A stretch of 64,000 bases of DNA. It comes from Parietaria judaica (taxonomy: Eukaryota > Streptophyta > Magnoliopsida > Rosales > Urticaceae). How positions within the stretch are numbered: position 1 is the first letter of the stretch; each line of letters starts with the position of its first letter. Shown in pieces: positions 22,201 through 34,177 of this stretch. The notes under the pieces were generated by a model that saw nothing but the letters and a program-made list of their open reading frames with translations, was not told the origin of the DNA and ran no database searches. The stretch spans positions 40,850,232 through 40,914,231 of the forward strand of contig OX940862.1 in the NCBI GenBank assembly GCA_954871525.1, written 5' to 3'. The position numbers and the translations under genes were made by a program.

Positions 22201-23640
22201 AATGGGAACCGAGAAGTACGAGTTCTTGGGTTTAAATTAAATTTCTTGATTTTTTTTAAAATCGATCTAGGACCGGTATCGGAACAGAGACAAAACCGAA
22301 AAACGGATACAAAAATTTTCACCTTTGAACTATAACATTGAACCTTCAAAGTCTCGATGTCGATTGAGACACCAACGTTAACTGCGGCACCGGTGCCGGT
22401 GCCGAATCTGACTTGACCTATGTGATGTTGGGAAAAAAAATTAATTGTGTGATGACACTGGAACAATGAATATGGAATACCTGGTGTGTTGAATATACAA
22501 TTTACGCGAAGACTATGTTTAATATAATATTGGTGAAAAATAATAGAATAAAATGACATGAGATATTTTACTTTTGATGCATATTAAACCTGATTATTTA
22601 GACTATATAGTATAGCTTTAATATGTTAAACGTGATTGTATTTAATTTACACCGTAATATAATCTTTATGTTATTGTATTATTAATGTAATAATATTTTT
22701 TAAATTTTATTAATGTATTAAATATTTAATTTTTTAATAAAAAATTGAATCGTATTCCAAACACTTATTCTGTTGTTTTATTTTTTAAAAACAAAAAACA
22801 GAAATGTGTACCAAACAACTATTTAAAAACAACTGCAAAAGTTTTTTACACTGCAACTATAAAATTCTGATTAAAGAAAACAAAAACAGTTTGAGTTGTC
22901 TACCAAACGGCACCGTTATATTTCTCATTTCAATAGTTAAGATCACGTTAGATATAATCGGTATTGATAGGTTTACAATGAAATATAGGGAGCATATGGA
23001 AGAGTCGATAAGTACAGGTGTGCCCGTTGATCTTCTTCATAAGAAACATAAGTCCGAGTTTCGTGACTGGTTCAAAACCAATGTACCGATCAGATTCTAT
23101 TAAATCTTAATTATCAACAATAGTATTAGAATAATATTAATTAAGTATGTATAATTATGTGAATTTTAGATTAATAAGCTTTGCAAGACTAATCCTACGG
23201 AAGTTTTCCGATGAATTATACCTTCTTGCCAATGGAGCCAGTATAGCAGATCACTCATATCCGGGAATGATTGTCAATGGGGTCAAATTTGTTGTTCATT
23301 GTCGTGCTGTGAAGTTAAAGACACAAAATAGTGGTGTTATAGTCCCTGATGTAGATAGGAATCATTACTATAGAGTGTTGGAAGAAGTCATCCAAGTAGA
23401 TTACATGATGAAGTGCAATGTTATGTTATTTAAGTGTAAATAGTTTGATACGCGAAAGACCAAAGTCGACACAAACTTTACAAGCGTGTACATCAAAGAT
23501 GAGTGCTATAAGGATGATCCGGTTATAATTGCATCACAAGCAAAGTTAGTTTACTATCTTTAAGATGATAAAAAAGGATCTGAATGGCAACTTGTGAACA
23601 CTTATATTCCAAGAAATGTTTGGCACTTTTTTGAAAGACA
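19245..23640 (+). pseudogene. CACTA transposase TNP2-like, many lesions
   Basis: The start reads ATGATAAAAGTTGGATG, one base short of the usual MDKSWM opening, and continues with a transposase-associated domain (VQQFFEVAMNH, CPCKN, then after a frameshift near 19370 ERWCHHGERLV). The Tnp2 domain follows: DDFNPFGNMSNSYSMWPVIL, PYNLPPWKCMKPESLMLSLL, LLWTINDYPAY-like LWTINDYPAYAMMSGWSIKG and CPTCNEET. DUF4218 (GGPVHFQWMYHIERMMGVYK, RNRARPERSIAEAYV) ends at about 21490, and DUF4216 (NHYYRVLEEVIQVDY, VMLFKCK, VNTYIPRN) runs 23150-23640. At least six frameshifts or stops are present, so no transposase can be made. Confidence 0.85.
21673..22914. mobile_element. MITE-like insertion inside the CACTA transposase
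   Basis: The insertion interrupts CACTA coding sequence. Its ends, GGCTGTGTTTGGTAC and (inverted) GGTGCCGTTTGGTAG, match at 10 of the first 14 positions. The trinucleotide GTT flanks both sides (21670-21672, 22915-22917). GTTTGGTA-type termini with 3-bp duplications are seen in PIF/Harbinger MITEs, but their duplication is normally TTA/TAA, so the superfamily is uncertain. The interior (1.2 kb) has no coding domains; poly-T-rich arms near both ends are partly complementary (TTTTTAGTTTTCTAAC against AAAACAAAAACAG). Confidence 0.55.
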
Positions 23641-23644
23641 CAAA

Positions 23645-24604
23645 GAGGCTATCCTATGTCGTCTTTTCATTTACCATTTGCAGGGCCAAGCCAGCGACTG
23701 GTTCGCACGGCTCGCGCCGAGGATCATCGACGATTCCGACCAGCTCATCGCCATGTTCCTAAAGCATTACTCCATTCACGCGCAGAGCGAAGCCACGTTG
23801 GCATCTCTCTTTGATCTCATGCAGGGAAAGGACGAGACCCTGCGCCAATACGTCGAGAGATTCAAGGGAGTGATGATTCGGGTGCCGAATCTCGAGGACG
23901 CCGTCGCTGTCCAGGCCTTAAGGCACGGGTTGCACTGCACCTCCGATTTCTGCAAGGAAATCACGAGGACAGTACCAGCGACGATCGAAGACGCCCTCCA
24001 CAGAGCGACGATCGACGTGAACATCGAGGAGAGTATCATTGTCAAGAAGAAGAGCGAAGACAAGGGAGAGGCCAAGGCCAAACCCGAGAAGAACAGGGAC
24101 GGACGAGAAGGCTCGTCGTCGCGAGCGAGAAGAGAAGATCGAGGAGCTCCGAACGAGCAGCGCGCCCTAGAGGCGCCGAGGCACAAAGTCTACCAGGTAG
24201 ACGAGAAGAGAGACGATAACGCCGTCCGCGAGAGCCAACCACGAACGGACTTCCACGATAACAGCAAGACCCAGAGTCATCAGGGAGAATACTCGCAGGG
24301 GAATTTCGACGGAAACCAACAGGGATACTCCGGAGGCCGATGAGGGTTTTTCAGGGGACGAGGAGGCTCCGGTAGCAGCCAGGGAGGACGCTCGGGAGGC
24401 CGAGGAGGCTACGAGAGAACGCCTTCGTTGAGGGACATGAACAAATTCTGTTCGTTCCACGGATACTGGGGTCACTCGTCCGAGGACTACGCTGCTTACA
24501 AGAGGTTCATCCAGAAAGGGATCGAGCGAGGGGACTACGGGGACGCCACGCGAGGGCGCGCGCAACCCTGGAACAATGAGAACCGAGCCTTCCCCAACCA
24601 GTAG
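23645..24604 (+). pseudogene. Tat-type gag remnant
   Basis: The frame opens in fused CACTA sequence and becomes gag at about AILCRLF, followed by GQASDWFARLAP, TLASLFDLMQGKDETLRQYV and ERFKGVMIRVPNL, the typical gag helical region. It ends in an Arg/Gly-rich tail and KFCSFHGYWGHSSEDYAAYK, the Cys/His segment seen in Tat gag-pol where others have a CCHC knuckle. An in-frame TGA at 24341 (CGA to TGA would explain it) and a TAG at 24602 (CAG to TAG) interrupt an otherwise continuous frame. The lack of the N-terminus reflects the 5' deletion. Confidence 0.8.
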
Positions 24605-24666
24605 GCGACTCCCCCTCAAAACGTCGGGGTCGGCCAAGGCGCCCCAAAGCGAAGCCTCGCTATCGA

Positions 24667-24798
24667 GGCAGAGCCATCGGCCCGCGCTGAAGCCGCCCGT
24701 CCCGCCAACAGGCCAAGGATCGATATGATCATGGCAGAGCCATCGGCCCGCGCTGAAGCCGCCCGTCCCGCCAACAGGCCGAGGATCGATATGATCAT
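24667..24798. repeat. 66-bp exact-type tandem duplication in gag-pol
   Basis: Two adjacent 66-bp copies start GGCAGAGCCATCGGCCCGCG and differ at one position (CCAAGG/CCGAGG). The unit length keeps the frame, so it duplicates 22 residues (AEPSARAEAARPANRPRID...) between gag and protease. Near identity marks a recent replication-slippage event. Confidence 0.9.
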
Positions 24799-27700
24799 GG
24801 GAAGGTCACGACTCTGCGAGGATACAGTGAATAACATCCAGGCCTACCGGAGGCGGGGGCGAGAGCATAACCGAAGAGACGCGGTGTGCGAGGTGCCGGG
24901 AGCGACGATCGAGTTTGTCGAGGACAACGACTGCGCGGATTTGCACGACGATGCCCTGGTGCTCAAACTCAACATCGGAGGCTACGACATCGCGCGCATC
25001 CTCGTCGACAACGACAGCTCCATCGACGTGATTACTCACGAGTGCCTGCTTCGGATTAAGCTCGACGACCTCAATATCGGAGGACGTCCCCGAAAGGTGT
25101 CGGGATTCAACGGGGACGTCACTAATTTGATGGGGCGGTCCATCTCGCCGTGTATGCGGGGAGTATAAGAAGGATGACCGAATTCATGGTCCTCGACGTA
25201 GAATCGCACTTCAATGTGATCCTAGGGAGACCATGGATTCATGCGATGAGGGCCGTACCTTCCACGTATCACCAGTGTATCAAGTTCCCCGGAAAGGAGG
25301 AAGGAACCATCGACGAGCTCAGGGGATGCCGGGACGCCTACCGCATATGTTATATGATGCACCATCGGGCGGTGAGCAGCGGGAAGAAACCCGAGAGGGC
25401 CGCTGAAATCCGTGCCGTCGGTTTATAGCAATTAGCCGTGGCCGCTCCGCCTCCACCGACGACAAAGCGAAGGAAGAGGCGCAAAAATAAAGGGAAAGGG
25501 GGATACCCCAGAATCCCCGGGATCCTCAGCGCCGAAGATGTGGAAGATCAAGCAACGGAAGAACGAAGCAAAGGGCCACAGATCAACGAAGTCGAGCAGG
25601 TTTGTATCGACGAGACCGATCCGACAAGGACCGTCGGTATAGGCGCGAAGCTCGATCCGGAAGTAAAGTCCCAGCTGATAGAATTCTTGAAGAGGAACAA
25701 GGGAAGTTTCGCGTGGACCAACGACGACATTCCATGGATCGACCCATCGGTGATTACCCACCGGCTCAACACCGACCCCAACCACAGGCCGGTCATACAG
25801 AAGAGGAGAAAGATGGCGGCCGACAGGAACAAGATTATCAACGACGAGGTGGACAGGTTGCTGGCGATGGGAACCATCCGAGAGGTCAAGTACCCCGAAT
25901 GGCTAGCCAACACTGTCGTCATACAGAAAAAGAACGGCAAGTTGAGGGTCTGCGTGGACTAAGTCGACCTCAACAAGGCATGCCCGAAGGAAAGCTTCCC
26001 GATGCCCCACATCGACCGCTTAGTCGAAGCTACCATCGGGTACGAACTCATGAGTTTCATGGATGCTTACTCCGGGTATCACCATATCAGAATGCATCCC
26101 GACGACGAGGAAAAAACCGCTTTCATCAGCGAGCGAGGGACATATTGCTACAAAGTTATGCCGTTCGGTCTGAAGAACGCCGGCGCCTCTTATCAGCGGC
26201 TAATGACGAAGATGTTCCATGAGCAAATAGGGAAGTCGCTGGAGGTATACATCGACGACTTGGTCGTAAAGTCCCTAAAGGTGGCGATGCACATCGAGCA
26301 TTTGGAGAGTTGCTTCCAGGTCCTCAACGAGCACAAAATGAGACTGAACCCGACGAAGTGCACCTTCGGTATCTCATCCGAAAAATTCTTGGGCTTCATG
26401 GTGACCCGTCGCGGAATCGAGGCTAGCCTCGACCAGGTCAAAGCTTTCCAGAGCATGCCGTCGCCTCGGAATCGAAGAGAAGTCCAGAAACTGACAGGGC
26501 AAATCAACGCACTCGGCCGTTTTATCTCGAGGCAGACCAACAGGACCCTTCTCTTCTACGAATTGCTGAAGAAGAATAGGAAATTTGAGTGGACAGAGAA
26601 ATGCGAGGAGGATTTCCAGGCTTTAAAGACGTATCTCTCGTCACCGCCCTTCATGACAAAGCCGGAGCCAGGGGAACCCTTGTACCTATACATCACGGTG
26701 TCGGATCACGCGATAAGTCAGGTGCTGGTGCGACAAGAAAAAGGAGAACAGAGGCCCGTCTCATACATTAGCCGGAAGCTCCTCGATGCCGAGACGCGGT
26801 ACCCGCAGATCGAGAAGCTAGCGCTGGCGCTCTACGACGCGTCGGAAAAATTGAGGTTCCATTTTTCAGGTGCACACCATCATCGTCATGACGGACAGGC
26901 CCGTCCGGTCCATCCTCCACAGCCCGAACCAATCGGGAAGAATCACGAAGTGGTCAATCAAGTTGGGAGCTTACGATATCGAATATCCACTCCGAACCAG
27001 TTTGAAGTCTCAGGTCCTCGCTAATTTCCTTATCGAGCTGCCGAAGGAGCTCGTGGACTCGCGCGATTAGATAGGAATGTGGAGGCTCCATGTCGACGGT
27101 TCGTCAACGGCACTCGGATCAGGCATCGGAATCAAGATCGTCTCCCCGATGGGGGAAGTGATAGAAAAGGCTTGTCGTCTCGCTTTCCGGGCCACGAACA
27201 ACGAGGCAGAGTACAAGGCTCTAATCGTCAGGATGCAATCGGCTTTGGCCTTGGGCGTTAGGAAGGTAAATGCCTTTTCGGACTCCCAGTTGGTTGTCAA
27301 ACAGGTTAACGGGGAGTACGAGAAGAATGACGAGAGGATGGAGGCGTACGCGGGGGTGGTCGAATCCTTGTCAAAAAGGTTCGACTTTTGGACTTTGACG
27401 CAGGTATCTAGAGGTAAAAACAACCACGCCGACGCGTTGGCTGGTTTGGGCTTGACGACTGAAATCGACGAGCTCAGATCGATCACCGTCGAGACGGTTG
27501 AAAGGCCAAGCATCAAGCGCGAAGAGGGCCCGCCGTAGAAGAAGCACAAGCCCAACGAGAACTCGTCCGAGGAGCCAGAAACCGACGACGCCCCTAGCGC
27601 CAACACCCCCGAAATCCTCGACATCGAAGGCGAAGACTTGGGTCCCGAAGAACAGGGTGTGGTGGACAACGACGAGGGAGAGGATTGGCGCACGCCTTTC

Positions 27701-28926
27701 CGACGATACATTCTCTACGGAACATTACCCGACGACCGACAGGAGGCCAGGAAAGTGCGAACCAAGAGCGCAAAGTACTCCATTCTAGATGGAAGGTTAT
27801 AAAGGGTGAGCTTCGAAGGAGTATTGCTGCGTTGCTTGGGCGAGAAAGAAGCCGAGTACTAGATGGGAGAAATCCACGGAGGAGAGTGCGGCAATCAATC
27901 CAGCGGCCGTTCCCTGCTGTGAAAGGCCAAGCGGCAAGGTTTCTTTTGGGAAACCATGGTCGCGGATTGCGCCAGCCACACCAAGAGGTGTGAGAAATGC
28001 CAACGCCACGCCCCGGCAATCAAATGCCCGGCGGAAAAGCTATCGGTGGTGTCCGTTGCGTACCCCTTCATGAAGTGGTCGATGGACATCGTCGGTCCTA
28101 TGCCCACCGGCACCCGACAGCGAAACTTTATGCTGGTTGTAACAGACTTCTTCACCAAGTGGTCCGAAGCAGAGGCGTACGCCAACATCAAGGACTTCGA
28201 TGTCGAAAGCTACGTATGGAAGAACGTGATTACGCGTTTCGGTCTGCCTCGGGAGATCATCGCCGATAACGGTTCCCAGTTCATCTCAAAAAGGTTCCAG
28301 GACTTCTGCGCACATTGGAGGATTAAACTAAACACATCGACGCCGAGATACCCCAAGGAAACGGGAACGCGGAGGCGGTCAACCGCACCATCGTCGACAG
28401 CACCAAAAAGATACTTGACGAGAAGAAGGGCTTGTGGGCCGACGAGCTTCCCGGAGTGCTCTGGGCTTATCGCACTACTCCCCACTCAGCCACCGGCGAG
28501 ACCCCCTTTTCCCTCGCTTTTGGGGTCGAAGCGGTGGTACCGGCCGAGGTGGGAGTACCGAGCCTGCGGCGAGCGTGGGCCCCAAGCAACGCGGACGACA
28601 ACAACCAAGGCCTACTCCATCAACTCGACCACATCGACGAGAGACGGGAGCGGGCTAAAGCGCACATCGCCAACTACCAGAACACCATCGCCCGCTTCTA
28701 CAATAAGAGCGTGCGCCCTCGACAGTTTCGGGTCGGCGAACTGGTACTCCGTAAAGTCTTCCAAAACACGGCGGAATTAAACGCGGTCAAGCTTGGACAA
28801 AAGTGGGAGGGCCCGTACAAAGTCATCAAGGTGGTTAAGCCAGGAGTTTACAGACTCGAAAACACGGCCGGCCTCGAGGTGATTCGGAGTTGGAATGTCA
28901 AACACCTCAAGAAGTTCTATCAATAG
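24725..28926 (+). pseudogene. Tat-type pol: protease, RT, RNase H, integrase, broken
   Basis: Protease (about 24930-25260) has ILVDNDSSIDVI at the active site, where related elements read VDNGSS. RT (25640-26850) shows the palm motifs FMDAYSGYHHI and the catalytic VYIDDLVVKS. A frameshift near 26860 leads to ITKWSIKLGAYDIEY, an in-frame TAG at 27068, then an RNase H (RLHVDGSSTALGSG, NNEAEYKALI, SDSQLVV, NNHADALAGL). Integrase has a zinc-binding end (HEGECGN-like IHGGECGN, CEKCQRHA), a core (DIVGPMPTG, FGLPREIIADNGSQF) and, after a frameshift near 28340, a C-terminal domain ending HLKKFYQ then TAG. Several stops and frameshifts make it defective. Confidence 0.9.
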
Positions 28927-30486
28927 ACTCGATAGGTCTTGTCGCCCCAACCCCCGCTATTTACATTGTATCTCGCTAAGTATTTACATTTCAAATAGTC
29001 TATCTTATCTGTTTAAATGGGAAATCCCGACCCACCTGTTCGGGATCGCTCACAGCTCCGGCCTATATTTAATCAGACTGGGAGTACTCTTCCCTCGCGA
29101 GCCGCACACATATGGGGGACTCAAAGGGTTTAATGAGGCTCGCCTTTATGACAAACATGATTATGTTCTTACATTTCAACAGGTCCCAATTTATGAATAC
29201 GCTCAAAATAAGAACAGCGGACGAACGGCTACGACCCAGGCATCAACAACAAAATCGATAGCATTAAAATATTGCGAGAATTGATTAGTAAAGGAACAAA
29301 AAAAGCCTAAATACGACACGAAAGTAAATTCGGAAAGGCAAAAAGAGGCTTCGGCTTACCGCAGCGACGAGCCCGGGATCCCGACACGCTCGTCGCCGTT
29401 CTTTCGAGTACGCCGCCGTGGCGAGTACGGCATTATCATCGGACTCGTCACCGCTTTCAACTTGAAAAAGAAAAAAGGGCCTCGACAAAAGTCTCGACGG
29501 CACCATGAAAAACAAAGAAAAAAGGGCCTCGACAAAAGTCTCGACGGCACCATGAAAAACAAAGAAAAAAGGGCCTCGACAAAAGTCTCGACGGCACCAT
29601 GAAAAAGAAAAGAAAAAAGGGTCTCGACAAAGGTTTTGATGGCACCATCGCAAGGCAAAAATAAGAAGAACAAACGATAAAGAGTAGCAACGAAGGCCGC
29701 ATGTAAAAGAGCATATCACGACAAGTCCTTTTTCTTCTCCACCTTTGTTTATTTTTTTTATAAAAAAAAAAGGGGGGGTGCATACTGACATCCTCCACTC
29801 TACAGTTACATACAATAAAAAATCTTCGACTATTCATACTTCGAGTGGCTTACAAAATTTCTTTTACATCAAAGCCCTATAGGAAAACTTCTACAAAATT
29901 GTATAACTTGATTGAACAAAAGCAGCGAAGCCTCAGCCCTCGTCAGAACAAACGACGACGTCGGCAATCTCTTCGATAACGTCCGATGTCGCTCGGTCGA
30001 GGATGTCATGGACAAAGTCCGAGAAGGCGGCCAAATGACACGGGTCTTGGACAAGAAACCTCGTCAAAGCATTCTGTGGTAACACGTCCAAACGACGAGT
30101 CGCAGAGGAGCTCCCTTGGATTTCCTCCGAGGTCACGTACGAGGGCGTAATTCTCGGGATCCTCAGCAAAGAACGATGCGATCACGTCCTCGGCATACCT
30201 CAAAGGGCAAGAAACGAGATGAGTCTCGTCGCCCTGCGAGAAGAAATCTAAGAATAGCCGGATCCAATAAAAGGAGAAACGCAAGAGAAGCGACAGACAT
30301 GGCTCAATAACGAGAAGCTCAGTAGAAGAAAGTAAGGTCTTATTCATTTAGTGAAGTAGCCGGGATTACAAACAAAAAGAAAAGGTGCAAGGCCAAACCG
30401 GCAACAGAAAGGACAAAGTAAGGAAATAGAGAAACTAGCTAACAAAACAAAAATTTCTAAGGAAGATCGTCTTGTACCGTCGGCTC
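28927..30486. repeat. 3' non-coding region of the Tat element with 47-bp minisatellite
   Basis: After the pol stop the sequence has no sense-strand gene. At 29470-29660 a unit starting GGGCCTCGACAAAAGTCTCG recurs at 29477, 29524, 29571 and, diverged, at 29619 (periods 47, 47, 48). The 3' regions of Ogre/Tat elements are known to be hypervariable and to carry such short tandem arrays. A G run (29770-29777) and A runs follow. Confidence 0.75.
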
Positions 30487-33400
30487 CTAAGTCGAGAGGA
30501 TCTCATCGTTAGTCCCGTACTCGTCGACAGAGTCCGAAGCGGAAACGGTTGGCCCCACTACGAAGGCAGCTAGCCTTTCGGGCTCGACGGCGGGGGGATC
30601 GCACGGCGAGAGGGGCGGAGAATCCAAAGGTGGGGCTGACTTCGCATCTAGCTCCTCCACTTTCTTGGAATGCTCCTCGTAGATCCCGCGCCAATTCAGC
30701 ACACGGAGCAGGAGTTTCGCCACCGTCACGACGGGAGGTAGCCTCGCGACCATGTCGAGATTAGCCTTGTAGGCGGGCACAATGCGATGATGGTCGATAG
30801 ACTCGTCGAGAGCCGCGAACCTCTCATCGCGCCGCTGCACTTTAGCCTTAGCCTTCTCGAAGAGGCGCACCCGGGCACCACGCTCCTCGACTACCTCCGC
30901 TTGAGCGGCCTTCAATTCCCTGGCCAGCCTCTTCAAAGCATTGGTCACCCGAGAAACCAGGCGACTCTCTTCCTCGGGAGGGGCTCCGACAGCCTCGCTC
31001 AGGCGAGCAAGCCTCTTCGTCTTCTTCTCGAGCGCCTCAGAGAGGCTGTGAGACGCACGGCGATGGCGTTCCGCCTCGTCGGCGAGAACGCGTCTCTGTT
31101 CCTCAAACTGCCGTTCCGCTTCTCGACGAAGAGAAGCCTCCTTCTCCAAGGCGGCCTTGGCGTCGTCGAGCGCCTGACGGGCCAGGGTCGCTTCCTCCCG
31201 ATACCGTCGCTCCCCGGCTATGGAGATCTGAAGGTGTCGCTCGGCCTCCCCGGCCTTGTCCCTCATCTCGTCCACCCTTTGCTCGGCAACGTAAGCGTTG
31301 TCGCATTCGTCGAGGATAAGGTCGTTCAGGAGCGCCATGCTCTGGAAAGTAAGAGCGGCGGCCCTGCGATAGCGAGATAACTCGCCCACAGAGTCTAAGG
31401 ACTCGCGAACCCTCGGGGTGGACATGGACAGGCCTTGGAGCGCCTTAGTAGAGTAGTCCTCCCAATCCTGCGAGGAAGAAGCGAGAGTAGGCGGATCTGG
31501 GAAGCGCGAGACGGTCAAAACTGTTGATGCCTTCCCCATACCCGATGGGAACATCGGAAGAAGAGGATTCAAGGGGGCCGCAGTCTTCGACGGCTCGGAA
31601 AGTCTCCAAGGATGAGGAGGTATCGCCAGAAGTGGGGGCTCGGCACCGGTCGCCTCGAGCGACGTCGATGCCTCCGCTCCAGGAGAAGCCTCGACTGAAG
31701 ACGAGTCGGCGGGAGCACTGAGCCCAAGCGGAGGGTTGTCAGAAAGAGGGGCGTCGTCGTCTTCTTGGGGCTCTCCGCCCCGAGGCCCGGCGTTCGATGG
31801 CGAGGCGTCCAGCCAAGCTTCCTCGGGCTCGTCTTGCCCGGAAGCTGGCGTGGGGGCGACTGCTAGGGCACCCTCAGTCGTCGGGACATCTGCCTCGTGG
31901 GGAGAAGGCAAAGGAGCCGGGGTCTCTTCAGCCCCAAGGGCGGAGGTGACTTCCGCCTGCCCTCCGGCGGGAACCCAAGGAGTTGGTTCTGGAATAATCT
32001 GCGAGGGAAGTAAGAAGGTCGACGAGAGGCGGGGTCGCGTGAGCTTCATCTGCGAGTTGGCCCGCGTAGGTAAAGTCTTCGTCGCTAAACTCTTCGTCGA
32101 ATATCACCTCCCTTCTAGGGCGACGAGAGAAACCGGTCGCGCCACTGTCGGAGGGGGTGACGACGATAGGTTCGGAGGCGGTCCCCTTCGCGGGGCCACC
32201 CCCATCAAGGAGGGGAGGTGTCGAAGAATTAAGCGACGACACCCCGGCCCCCCCAACGTCACTTGTCGAGACCTTGACCAGGGTGACGGGTCCGATGATC
32301 GCTTTGTCGGGCGTGACCTCCGCCGTAGCCTCAGACTTCTTAGAGGCGGAGTCTTCACGCGCCTTTTCGGAGACGAGCGTCGATCCGAGAACCTCGTCGT
32401 GAGAGGCTTCCTGCGAAGATCGACGGGGCGCGAGTTCACGAGGGGGCTCGTCGCGCCGAGGGGATCCTTGGGGACGAGGAGCGCCTGGAGAGCGGCGGTC
32501 CCCCGTAGGTTGTGACGCGTCGGTAGCCCGAGGAGACGCGTCGACATCTGACGCATGCTCGAAGCGACGCTCTGAGGAGGCGTCGCGGGACGACGGCCCA
32601 TCGCAAGACAGCATGCGGTCTTTTCCCTCCCGAGGTACTAGCCCCAGGTAGCCGTCTTTGGACCGGTCCCTCGGAGGCGGTATCGGCGCCGGGGCGGTCT
32701 TGCTTTTCTGGCGAGGAGAACCATCGTCGGTCTCGTCAAAGCGAGACTTTATTTTCTGGCCCTTCGTAGGAGCCTTGGGGTTCCTCTTCCGCTGAGGAGC
32801 CGACGAGCCCTTCCCGTCTTCGTCGGCTCGGAACCCTGGAGGGAACAAGGAATGAGGGGGTGGACCCATGATGTGGGCGAGTCGGTAAATGCCCGACTTC
32901 ACGACTCGATCCCCGTAGAAATGGAGGGACCAGTCACGAAAGGGACTGGCGAGAAGAGCGCCGCGCACGCTCGCGAAGCGGGCCTCGACCTTCTTGTCGG
33001 TCGACGGAGAAAACTAGGGGAGTTCCTGGTCGACGATCCAGTCGCGGGGCAGCATGGCGTGGTTAGGCCCGAACGAGCTTGCGTCCGCGCGGGTGAAGAA
33101 GTATCGATTCTCCTACATAGCCTCCTTATTGGGAGGATTCAGGAGGATGTGGGGCTTGCTACGATGAGACAGAGAGAGACGCCCCACGTTCTTGGGGTTC
33201 TTCGAGAAGAAGTACAGGCTCATGAGGTCCTCCCGTGTGAGTTCTACCCCCTGCTCGAGTCCCAGCACGAGCGTGCATAGGAGGAGCCGGATTGATTTGG
33301 GACTCACCGGGGTTATCGGCACGTTGAAGGCAGCTAGGAAGGCCATGATCAGATTTGGCACCGGGAGGTGGAGATTGATGTCGGTGAAGAAATGCTCATA

Positions 33401-33814
33401 GATTGCGATACAATCGTCTTGAGGCTCGTCGGCGCATTTACCGGGGTACGGGATCCGGAGAAGATACGACTCGCTGTCGATGTAGTGTTTGACGAAATGC
33501 TCGCGGTTTGCCTCCGTCACGATAGACAGGGGAGACCTGGTCTGAAAGATCTTGCCGGCGAGACACATTGCAAGGCGAGGATGAGAGGAGTAGGGAAGTC
33601 GCACGAATCGCCAGAGAAGAGAGAGTTCGAAGTGTTTGAGAAGAAATGAGTAATCTAAGAAAGAAGACGGAGGTTCGAATATATGGAAAGTTGCGTGGAG
33701 AAGGTGAAGAGGTGCGAGTCGATCGCACGGTCCAGGATCGAGGCGCGTGGAACCTGTCGACGGTCGAGATGAAGGATGCGTTGTAAATCCCATAAAGCAG
33801 GTACTCGAGTGCAT
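30487..33814 (-). pseudogene. antisense additional ORF of the Tat element
   Basis: Read on the minus strand from 33814, the N-terminal part (to 33113) contains HFVKHYIDSESYLLRIPYPG, LPVPNLIMAFLAAFNVPITP and KSIRLLLCTLVLG, resembling the 'putative gypsy-type transposon' domain (Transposase_28) found in plant antisense retroelement ORFs. A TAG at 33113 and another at about 33015 interrupt it. It then continues as a Pro/Ser/Arg-rich region (32968-31990), shifts frame near 32000, and ends with a long coiled coil (about 31380-30780: RVDEMRDKAGEAERHLQI, ALEKEASLRREAERQFEEQR). Opposite orientation to pol is characteristic of this class. Its role is unknown; here it is broken. Confidence 0.7.
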
Positions 33815-33883
33815 GAGAAACCCCGCATTAAATGCGGATGGGATTCGAGGCGTGACAGTCTGTGCAGCGATCGGACCTCGACA

Positions 33884-34160
33884 CGTCAGCGTAAGGTCAG
33901 TTCCTCATCGCGGGAAGGTTATTGTCGACCGATGGCTCTCGAGGAGACAGCCTTGTCGCTCGATGAGTATCGTCACACAGTGCGTTTTCCTTCTACTTTT
34001 CCTCAAGCGTATGCACTTGACGCGTCAGCGTAAGGTCAGTTCCTCATCGCGGGGAGGTTGTCGTCGATAGATGGCCCTCGAGGAGATAGTCTTGTCGCTC
34101 GATGAGTGTTGTCACACCGCGCATCTTCCTTCTACATTTTCTCAAGTGTATACACTTGAC
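33884..34160. repeat. tandem duplication of 139 bp before the 3' LTR
   Basis: Copies 33884-34022 and 34023-34160 both start CGTCAGCGTAAGGTCAGTTC and end near a GTATGCACTTGACG / GTATACACTTGAC phrase. They differ at about one base in ten. The duplication lies between the start of the antisense ORF and the polypurine tract, so it probably falls in the ORF's upstream region. Confidence 0.8.
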
Positions 34161-34177
34161 AAAAATGGGGGACTGAC

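Noticed and set aside
29285..29837. Overlapping minus-strand frames rich in Phe and repeats as a membrane protein gene
   Set aside because: They are translations of the 47-bp minisatellite and its flanks in the Tat element.
30787..31380. Plus-strand 197-codon frame as a gene
   Set aside because: It is antisense to the coiled-coil part of the Tat additional ORF, where the heptad pattern is clear only on the minus strand.
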